This document shows positions 46,467-57,700 of a DNA stretch of 64,000 nt, in pieces. Numbering within the stretch: position 1 is the stretch's first letter; every line of letters begins with the position of its first letter. The position numbers and the translations under genes were made by a program. The stretch comes from Apostichopus japonicus (Eukaryota; Echinodermata; Holothuroidea; Aspidochirotida; Stichopodidae): NCBI RefSeq assembly GCF_037975245.1, contig NC_092567.1, positions 20,149,376 to 20,213,375 on the forward strand, written 5' to 3'. Below the pieces are notes generated by a model. The model saw only the letters and a program-made list of their open reading frames with translations, searched no databases and had not been told where the DNA came from.

Positions 46467-48713
46467 TTTCATTTTAAAAGTTCTAATGTTGGGTGCCACT
46501 TTGAAGATGCTACCAGTCAAAAGATTCTTTCTCGAAAAAATTCTTTCTCGAAATTTTGACTTTTTTTTTAAATTTGACTTGTTTTTCTTGCCAATGGCTC
46601 GACACTTCTAATCTTTCTCTCGGAATTAAACTTTTTGTCGGTTGCGTTCGACTTTCTTTACCGTTCCTTTTCGATAGAGAAATCCTCCCGCAGGGACAAT
46701 TCAAAACTTTGATTGTCTGCAAGGGAGGATTAATATAGTTTGTAAGCCAAAGTACGTTGGATAAGCCTACCCATGTAGCATGGGCAAATACAGGTTTTTG
46801 CTACAACTTGGGCTTGAGAGCCATGCATTTTATAGTCACGGTCCACCGGTCACTTCGCCCGAAGCCCAATTGTTCTCATACTTGGTCGGTTTCCTGGGGT
46901 AAAATGAGTAAACAAACCGGCTTGTTAAGTTAAAAGTCTGCAACGCAAAATAGCTTTCTACACCCTTCCACATATTGTTAATTTTGTGCATCATGTACAG
47001 CAAATTGTTTCACGTCTGTTGGCATTAAGCTGGAAAGGAGAAAACATTATCCTTTCATATTATCGATAGGATAATGTTCTTAGAAAGATTTAATGCTGTA
47101 TAATGAAGGAATCGCATGAATGAAATAAAAAATTCTCTCATATATGATTTATATTGACTATTCTACTGTTTTATTATGACAACAGCGTGTGTTTGAGTCA
47201 CTAATATCATCATAACGCTAAATTGGTGTGTTACATTACAGTACATACTGGTTCCAAAGGCGTCCAAAAATCCTGGAAGTTGTACTGTAAGCAGATCGTT
47301 ATCGATTGCCCCATAACTTCGACTCGGAATTATCCAGTTTTACACAGATAATATTTTCTGAGGCTATGTGTCGTTAACATTTGGATAGGTCACAATCCAG
47401 AAAACAAGGTACTGACGCCAAAGCCAACGTTAGTTAGGGCTGGTCCACAAACCTGTTGTTAGGCCTAACGACAAGGCCTTACATAACATGGCCTAGGCTA
47501 AAGTCCAAATGAGTTAGGCTAGGCCAAGGCTTAAATTAGTACAAGTAGCCGCTTAGGTTAGGTCAAAGTTAATATTACACTAGTACCAGTAGCATAACAC
47601 AAGCATGAATGGGAGCCTATTAGTCTATCCTTTCGTTAGGAAAAAGGCCAGTGTTACTCTGTGGTTATGTTAGGCCTAAGGAAACTGACCAACTCGATTT
47701 GAAGTGCTTTTTGAGACAACAATATATTGTATCTCCTCTATGGGGACTTCCGGTCATGATCTCAGTGTGAGATTTAAGAGCTGCAGGGTATTCTGCAATT
47801 TAGCAAAGACATTGAACAAAGCCTTGTCATTCCATTTTGGGATGACGGTAGCACTAGTACTAGTAGCATGCATGTGTTTCATTGATAGCCTTATTAAGCT
47901 AAGTTATATCCTGCTATGAAAGAGCCACTGTTACTGTTAGATTCTGCCACAGTTAGTTTCCGCCCTAGTTTGGTAGGTGCTTTCCACCATTGGAGAAAGC
48001 AACTTTATGAAGCCTATGGCATAAACCACTGTTTTGATAGGTATGGAACATTGTTTATTTGTTGGAATTACAAACAAGAGTAATGTAGGCCTTACCTCGA
48101 TCAGTCCAAGGCTAGAGATATGTTAAAAGAGAAAGTATACCTTGACTGCATCATTTAGGCCTTTATATATATATTTTTATTATTTGGATGGAAATATCTT
48201 CACATCAATTTAAGATATCTTAAAATAACCTACAGCAGGCCAACATTCATTTCACACACATTTATTGAACCATATCTTTGCTCTTTGTTAATGGTTATAA
48301 ACTTTGATTACCTTGGTACACCCTTTCCATTAACAAGAGAGATCATAAGTTGTGCAAATGCTTTCTATGTTGACTTGTTTTATTATTCCCCACAATGACA
48401 GTAACCTAAGTAATTAATTAGATATGTTTCTGACCATTAAAAATACTGTTGTCAGTCCAGGCTGCAGTTCCTAAGAAAACAAATAAAAAACCTCATTAGG
48501 AAGGCCAAAGACATTGTAATGGTCTTAACAATGTATTGTAGCAGTACAAAGTTGGTTAGAATAAATGTCATTGACTCTCATCTGTTGATTATATTCAAAG
48601 TTAATAGAACATATTTTGGTTGAGTTATTATGTGTCAGGTTAAAATGTGTAGAAACTGTGGTTAATGGGCATACATGTCTGTAATGAACTTTGCAATGAT
48701 GTAATCCCATCAG
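46467..48713. other. Upstream region of ZDHHC17
   Basis: No coding exon found. The first coding exon of ZDHHC17 is preceded directly by cccatcag, a plausible splice acceptor, so a non-coding first exon and promoter probably lie in this stretch. A dense cluster of aggcct/ggcctaggct words at about 47450-47670 and an acttccgg word at about 47747 are the only regulatory-looking signals. Confidence 0.4.
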
Positions 48714-51700
48714 ATGGAGGCTGGCATGAAGCCATATCCGACGCAGCCTGACACCAGCGAAGATCACATATACAGCCTTGCACATGGCGGTGGTCACGGC
48801 CATTCCCATGGAGACGGTCACGGCCATTCCCATGGTGACGGTCACGGCCATTCCCACGGCGGTGGTCACGGCCATTCCCATGGTGGTGTACCCTGCAGTG
48901 GCCACGGGGATCAAGGCCATGGTAAAGGAACCCATTCAGAGAGTGACATGATGGACCATAAATTGGCGCTTCCATTGCCACCTGGATTTGAACCAAGCCC
49001 CAGGACCCATGATATCGTCAAGGCAACGCAGTACGGCTTAATAGACCAAGTGAAGGAAGTCATCGAGGATGGGTTTGATGTTAATCAGCCCGACCTTGAG
49101 AATGTGACCTTACTACACTGGGCGGCCATAAACAACAGACTGGATATTGCTAGGTATTATAACTACACTTTTTGTGGGTTTTTTTTATACTTAATTCTGT
49201 CTTTCTTCTTTGTATATATAACAGATGTAAAATATTTGGTCGCAAAATATATATGGAGCAAAACTTAGAAATCGTGTATGATACTGTTGGAGCAGACAAA
49301 ATTAATAAGAAGCAAAATTGGAGGGGATAAATGCAACAACTGTAGGCTTAGCAACCAAACATAAAACATTTATTTGACAAAAGCAAGGAACTTCATGGGC
49401 ACCATGGGCAGCAGTTTTTGAGCTTTAAACTTTGTCATACTGTGCCAAGATTCTGTGTTCAATCGCTATACAAAATCATCCCTGCATTTAAATTAAAATT
49501 TAGTCCCTTTGGCATACATTCACATTGTACTGTGCCCGACCAGTTAATCTTTTCCTCTTCACCACAAGTTTACAGGTCGTGTACACAGAAGGCAAAAATA
49601 CCGGCAATGACTCCTTTCTATCCATTTCGTCATTTCTTTTCAAAGGTACTTCATCTCAAAGGGTGCCATTATAGAGAAGCTAGGAGGTGACCTCAGTTCC
49701 ACCCCACTTCACTGGGCGGTCAGACAGGGTCATTTGCCGATGGTCGTTCTCCTGATGCAGTACGGGGCGGATCCTTCCATTCGGGATGGGGAAGGTTACA
49801 GCTGTATTCACATAGCTGCTCAATTTGCACACACTGCAGTTGTGGCTTACTTAATCGCTAAGGGACAGGTGAGAAAATCGATAACCCCCCCCCCCCCAGT
49901 CTTGGCTGTTTCTGATGTCCAGTAATCGAACCATAACAGGTGTTCAGAGGATAGTTTAGTGTTCAAACTTTGTGTAGCAGTTTTAAAGATTTTGAATTTT
50001 GTCTCTGATAAAATGCTTACATTCCTATGTACCAAAACTGCTAGACATATCTGCACTTGTGTAGCTATCTGACCTTTTACATACAGGAAATTTTCCAATG
50101 CGATGCCAGATAAAATGGTCCCTGAGGTGTCTCTATGTGAGATTGTCACTGTGCTTCCCCTCTTGCTTTCTTGGAGGGGGGAGGTGGGGGGGGGTTTCTT
50201 TCTGGAAATTAGACAAGTAGACAACTGTATTGTTGAGAACAGTCTGTAAGGAGTGTGTTTGGTAATAAACAACCATATATGATTGCCTACAGGACTCTAC
50301 AGAAATAGAACAACTGTGGCACAAAAAAACATTAGCTAAAAAAAAAAAAAATCCTTTTTTGTTGAACGTTGTCAGAGACCAGGTACACATGCGAAAATTT
50401 AGCGTGTCTTTCTCTTCCTGAGAATCCTGGACTTGACATCACCATCCTACTGTGCCATTACCCTACAGTGTAAACAAAAAATATGAATCATATGAGACAT
50501 TTGATCTTAGATACAGGAGCTAAAAAGATAGAAATATAAATTATTAAAATTTGTCCCTGCAACAGGAATGTTTGTCTGTTTTAGCAAGTGTCAGATTGTA
50601 CTGTTGTTTGTAACACGCTGTAAAGCCAAGCACAAATTGTGTCCTTTTGTTTTAATTAACAGTTCATTGTTGCTGATAATATTTTTTTTGCTTCCATATT
50701 GACAGGATCCTAACATGGCTGATGCTAATGGAATGACACCACTGATGTGGGCTGCGTACAAGACCTTTGCGTGAGTGTTTCCAATTGGCATGGTTATTAA
50801 AAGTACACGATATGTTGAAATCTCATTATGATTAGCTCAGATCGAAATGTAGCAACGCATTTAGAAATAGCTGTCTTTGTAAATTTATATGAAAATATCG
50901 TTGAGGGTTATTCTCTGAAGCTTGGAGACAGTTACAATGCCTAATAAACTATCTGTTTTTTTTTCGTTTTTTTTACTAATATTTTGTCAATATTTAGCAT
51001 CCTTCTAGCCAGTTTTACCCATTTCTAGAGTGATAAATATCTGTGTGCGTAACTTTTGTGTGCGTGCGTATCGTTTTGTGGTGCATTTATCACTTACCAC
51101 AATGCAGTATTAAAACTGGTCTGAAACTTATTTAAATTAATTAGTTAATTGATTATGTAAATTATGTATCTTTGTGTAAATATTTGATGTAAATAGGCTG
51201 TCACTGATGAGCTGAAATCATAATAATCAGTTTTGCTTTTTAAAGGAACATTCCAGAGGTTGAGCAAAAATTGAGCTGAATATCTGGAAAACCAATCTAC
51301 TCTAGCTATGGAAACATTGCTATTACCCAAATGTTTTCTCTCGGTTCATGACGTGTCGAGACTAACATTCTGCATGATGTGTCACCCCTACAACTTGTCT
51401 CGTTTTTTTTTCTACTACAGGATCGATCCTACGAGACTCCTTCTTACTCTCGGAGCCAGTCCAAATATCCAGGATTCTAAATTTTTAAACGGTCCTCTTC
51501 ACTGGGCTGTCGTTACCAACAATACTGCATCTTTGAAGTGTCTCTTGAAGGCTGGAGCTGATACCTATATGGAAAATAAACTGGTGAGTCTTTATACATT
51601 GTAGCTGTTGCATAAGCGGGGGGGGGGGGGAGGGGGGAGGGGAGAGGAGGTGGATCTCTCTTTGTTGGTATATATCTAGTCATCGAATGGTGAATTTCAC

Positions 51701-54700
51701 CTGAAGATCCTTCCCCTGCTACTTTTCCAGGTGGTATCAAATGTAGGTGGGATGTGATTTCTAGTTAAAACGATATGAAAAGATACTGTGGCTTCTGACT
51801 GGTTATCCCCTCCCCTCAAGTAAAACAAACGGCTAGCTATGGAATCATCACCAGCTGGGGGCTGTAGAGCGCAGGACTGAGGTTACTGGGTTGAATTCAG
51901 TTCTAGGCCTAACTTTCATTTCAGAGCTACAGTAGTCCTGCTGGTCAGCTTAGACCCCCATTAACCATGGGCGGCAAGTCTTGTTCATGTTCATTCACTC
52001 CTCATCACCTGTATTGCTCTCTTTACCGCTACCCATGTCTTGGCCCCTCCCCCGTCCACTCGCACCTCAATATTGAAACGTATATATGTTGGAGTTGAAC
52101 CCACAGCAGTATGTTGTACTAAAGCCGACACCTGCTTACCGATGGCAAGCACACAAATCTGTGGCTTCTAAATATTCTTTGGCCTCTTTACTCATGATAT
52201 CTTTGTATTTTTACTAATTTATCAAATATGGCAACTTTGTAATTGTCGTTGTTTACTCTCGTCCAGAAACAAACACCTCTAGACCTCGCATCCATGAGGA
52301 AGAACGGCTTCCTGATCATGAAACTGAAAGAACATAGAGGCGAGACCGTTCAACAAGCCGGTAATTCACTGCTCAACAGACTGAAACAAAACAAAGTAAG
52401 TTTGTAAAATCAGTCTATTTGCTAAACTTTGTTTTATTTTTGATGTAATGATAAATGCCAAACATTGATCAGTACTTTGGTCTTTTAAATGCAAAAAAAT
52501 CATCTGATGGCTTCAGGAAGTAGTTTATCTAATATCAGCGTGGAGAAAGGTAGGAATAGCAAGTTTGTGGACAAAGGGTTAGAATATTTAGTATTCTTTG
52601 GTAAAAGAGAGAGAGAGAGAGAAAAGAAAGGGGGGCCTGAAGCCTTGTTAGTGCCCAAAAAGTAAAGAATTATGTATCATCATTTTCATTAATATACGTA
52701 AAGAAGACGAAGGCTTCAAAGAGGACCCTGGTGAAGTAAAAGTCCTTAGCGACCAAACTAGCTCTCAACACCACTGTTTGTAGATAATATGCTGATTATC
52801 CATGCCAAACACGAGGTAGAAATATGAAAAATAAGCTGAAGCAAGGGAAGATACTTTTCAATCTTGACAGCAGAGCACCAAATAATTTTGAAAGTGATAC
52901 ACAGAACTTATTCTCCATCTCATCGGGATAAATCGATAGAACCGAGGCTCTCTTGGTGAAAACAAAATTTGTGTAACATATCGTTATGTGCCAGTTGTGT
53001 GGCAGTTTTATTCTCATATGGTGGGGAGTGGGTGGTGTACTTTATAGGTACTGATCACCCAATCCTTGACCGAGAGGTGTTTTTCTGCAAATCTGGATGC
53101 CCAAACTGTTCTGAATCTCTGGATGCTTTCAGTTTAGGTCATGTATAGTGCACACCTGCCACCGCACCGCTTAGGTGTGCTTCTGGGGTGAGGGGCCAGC
53201 AACCCCCCACCCGTCAGTAATTCCTAAGCTGCTGTGAACCACTGATTAGCCCATGTGGATTTCTCTTATAGTGCCTCACAGCCTTTATTAGCTCTTGACT
53301 TATGTCAATCTTCATGGGCTATTGTTCACTCTAGCTTTTATATAAAAAATAAAAAAAATCAGTTAAAACCTTATCGGGGCAATCCTCGGTTAGGTTGTAG
53401 ATGCACGATTTCCTCTCTCCCTGGCTGTCATTTCAACTTCTATCAAAGCCTCATAACGATATCGCCTCTCTTCCTCCTCCTCTCCTCCCGTCTTTCTACC
53501 AGGTCCTCAGGAGACGGATTGCCTCTGTGATGCCGTTCATGATCTTATTCTTCGTCGGTTTCATTCCCTCTCTCGATCTGTCCCTCATGATCCGAATACT
53601 GTTGCTCTGTTTTACCTACTTAGGCCTCTACATGGTTGGAAAGTAAGTCACCGTAAGGCACATGTAATGGAATGGTGTAGTGGTGGTCAGCTTAAGGCCG
53701 GTGCAATGGAATGGTGTAGCAGCGGTCACCGTAAGGCTGTAATGGAATGGTGTAGTGGTGGTCAGCTTAAAGCCGATGTATTGGAATGGTGTAGTGGTGG
53801 TCAGCTTAAGGCCGATGTAATGGAATGGTGTAGCGGTGGTCACCATAAGGCTGATGGAATGAAATGGTGTAGCAGTGGTCACCGTAAGGCTGATGCAATG
53901 GAATTGTGTAGCGGTGGTCACCATAAGGCTGATGTATTGGAATGGTGTAGCAGTGGTCACCATAAGGCTGATGTAATGGAATGGTGTAGTGGTGGTTACC
54001 GTAAGGCCGATGTAATGGAATGGTGTAGTGGTGGTCACCGTAAGGCTGATGTAATGGAATGGTGTAGTGGTGGTCAGCTTAACACCGATGTAATGGAATG
54101 GTGTTGTGGTGGTCACCGTAAGGCTGATGTAATGGAATGGTGTAGCAGCGGTCAGCTTTAGGCCAATGTAATGGAATGGTGTAGCAGCGGTCACAGTAAG
54201 GCCGATGTAATGGAATGGTCTAGCAGCGGTCACAGTAAGGCCGATGTAATGGAATGGTGTGGTGGTGGTCACAGTAAGGCCGATGTAATGGAATGGTGTA
54301 GCAGTGGTCACCGTAAGGCCGATGTAACGGAATGGTGTAATGGTGGTCAGCTTAAGTTGGAAGGAGCGAGTTAAATGGAGACAAAAATCGCAACCAGCAT
54401 CATAGTTCTGTGTGATAGAGATAGCTGTATGTATATAGGCCTACATTGTACCTTAACAAGGGGTATCGCGACGGCAATGGTGTAAGGTGTATCAAACAAC
54501 TGGGTTGAAAAGTTAACTACAGTCTGTGTAGCTTGGCAGCAAACAAAGAAATTGGAGAAATCACTTTGGTGACGTCCTCTGTGGAAGATAAGAAGTCATA
54601 ATCCAGGCTGGCAACAAATCGTACATTACAGCACGCATGCAGGCACACACACACGCACTACAACTCATAGTAGAACTACATATAGGCTGATTGGTATTAG

Positions 54701-57700
54701 TTGCAATCTGAATAGCTTTAATCTGATTGGACAATCAAGAAACATCCCACTCCGACACATTTATCATACAAAAAAGTGAGATATTATTTCAATTTTGTGT
54801 GTATTGTATTGCATCGCATCGCATACATGTAGTTTGAACGGTCTCTTACATTGCACACTTTTTATGGTATTGTGTTTCATCTGCTCGTGTCGCGTAGCAC
54901 ATCGTGTGAGCAGGGCCTTACTTCTTTAATAGCTGTGTCTTATATTTCTTGGATTTGACAATTTATGACAGAGTTATAGTATTTCTTGTTCTCATCATTT
55001 TTTGTTTTCCTTCTCATTCAGGAACATTATGGACACACATGCAGTCGAAATTCTTCCAATTTCTCTTGGACTCAGTACCAAACTTTGTCTCTATTCAACA
55101 TTTTTTTACATACTGTGGCCTCATATCCTTTTTATATATAACAGAAAAAAAATAAAATATAAATAATAAGGATCAAATTTCAGTCTCTGGTATGTACACT
55201 TTTAAGAAAGGAAACACCTCCCCTCCCCCCCCCCCAAAAAAAATAAAGATACTATTTGTGTACTGGGTTTTACCAAATGTAACATCCTAAACTTGAAAGC
55301 CATTACTGATGAACTTTTACCAAGTTAAAATACATGTAATATGACAATTGCAATATATACATTTGTTTTTCATTTTGGGGGTAGAAAATTGGCTTTTTCT
55401 GCATAACATTCAGGCGTATAAAATACCATATTCCGTCAACAACGATCGTTTATGGGAATTGTCGTATTTTACTTGTAAAGGGCAAGCAAGCTTTCGGTTT
55501 GAACAAGATTTGAATGAGTCAACTCTGGGGTTAGAAGCCCTGTGCTTACCTGTATATTCTTAGGGTCACAGGGATTGTAAAACCCTAAGGGTCACTGCTT
55601 CCAGTCCCATTATCATATAAAAAGAGTTGTTTTGCTCGTCTAAATTTGGTTACATATTTTCAGGTGTGTTTTCGATAGTGGATTTTTTAAGTGATATTTT
55701 ATTGTCTGTGAACGAGTGGACTTTAACTCACGTCACACATGTTGACTGCATCAAACAGATTGTCTTCCTCTGCTCGTCCTTCATGATGTTACTGTCGTTT
55801 TACAAATGTTGGAAAGGAGATCCAGGGATCATCAAATGTTCTGAAGACGACCGAAAGAGGGTGAGTAAATCAACATTCGTTCATTCAGTGATGTGGGGTT
55901 GGGTGCTAGTGGAGGGGACAGATGGGTTGTCAGATATTTGAAGAAACATTATTTTAGGCCACAAAAGATGGTTTTTCTTCTTTTGATTTGTGTATGGCCA
56001 ATGATGAGCTCCCCTGATGTGTTGGGCAGTGTGCTTGACTCCCTTGTCCAGCCATTTTAATTTATTTGCCATATATGTAAGGTTTTTTGTTTTTTTTCAA
56101 GAAAATAAAACCAAATATAGCAAAGTAGCAATGTACCCTCCAAAAAGTCTTTGTGTACAGTACGGCAATATATTCACCAAAGCAAGGAGAAACTTGTCGT
56201 AGTGTTGAGTGAAGGTACTTGTAAAGTGTTTTTTTTCCAGTAGGTATGTTGGGCATGTTGATGTTGCTATATTACTGATACTTCAGCTCTGACAGTTGTT
56301 GTGTTGGAATGTCAGAATTGTAACACTACGGATGGATAGTTTATCAATTGGGAGGATGTTGTCGTTCCTTAGATCCACCCCCTTCCAGAAACGCAGCTCT
56401 TTGGTGGGTTGGTCGCAAGATTTTTCTCCAGGGGTTGGAATCAATTTCGTCGGCAGTGTTTTCTGAGTTTGTCGACAGAGGTCGATGAAACTATTTGATC
56501 AACCCATCAATTCCAGAGTCCCAGCTAAGCTTTCGAATATTTCAAACATCGATTCTGAATAGTGGGGGAGGGGAGGGGGTGTGGGGGGTCTGGTTGATTG
56601 TGGCTCAGTCCTCTTGGAAGATGGAAGGTCACGGGTCATGCAGGCTTAAAGTTTGCTGGTCCGGCCGCCGCAGATCATGCATTGTAATCTAATCAGTAAA
56701 TTTCTTTGTCCCTAAAATTTGTGTTTTTTCTGACTATGATTTTGTTTGTACTACTTACAGAGGCGTTTTGTCAGAAAAATTATTCCTTTTCTTCTTTCAT
56801 AAAGTTGTGGAAGTGGATATGGGTAGGGAAAGATTAGGGATTTCCAAAACCCTTCTCAATGAAACTTTAGACTAATATTTCCTTTTCTTATATTCTTCAA
56901 GCAGACCATCATCGAGTTAGCGGAAACATCGACGCTGGAGTTAGACAGATTCTGTACCACCTGTCTGATTCGTAAACCCGTTCGTTCCAAACACTGTTCT
57001 CAATGCGACCGCTGTGTGGCCAAGTTTGACCACCACTGCCCCTGGGTGGACAACTGTATCGGTGAGACATACCGCTTTATTCGTTCTACCTTTTGCCGGT
57101 AATTTCTGTTGCATATGTGTGCTGTTTTTGACTGAACCCTGCCATTCTTGTGGTAAGAGGAACCTGAAGCATAGTCTGGGATACTGTCGCGTCCGTCCCG
57201 GTACGGGAAGGCAGATTTCGATGGTCACGTGGAAGGGACGACACGAATAACGTAAATTATCAGTGCAACAGAGATATATAATGATTTCGTTCTATTTATT
57301 TTGCAGGATTGATTAGATTAAATATGTTGAAACCTATATAATTTGGGGTAATAATATGTTTAACGTGCCTTTCACACACGGAGACCTTACACGGTAAAGG
57401 TTAACAGTAAGACTGAAATGTCTTACAAAACTGCCATACACGAGGTAAAAGACATGATACTTTCACCCAATCATAACTAAATGTTTCTGTCACAAGACAG
57501 CAGCAGCCAATCACACTCTTGATTTAATTCCTGGAAATCATTTAAGGGACGTACATCTGCATCTATTAAATATACATGTGGGTTCACGACACTATAAGTG
57601 TTTGACCTAACAGATACTAAGGTCATTTCATTGGCATAATGTAACTCTGAGACAAACTTAATGCATTCACCTAAACACTGGCTCTGGAAAACAGTTTTAC

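Noticed and set aside
48525-48996. Minus-strand ORFs with Met/Thr/Val or His/Asn-rich repeats
   Set aside because: Antisense readings of the ZDHHC17 His-rich repeat.
53628-54374. Long ORFs on both strands (up to 227 codons) with 13-residue repeats
   Set aside because: They come from a 39-bp minisatellite whose period is a multiple of three, lying inside a ZDHHC17 intron. No start context, family or splice support.
55663-55738. Upstream extension of ZDHHC17 exon 8 from the acceptor ttttcag (adds ...[17 protein letters not shown]...)
   Set aside because: It would need a phase-compatible GT donor in exon 7 that does not exist, and it breaks the alignment to HIP14. The U12 junction solves both.
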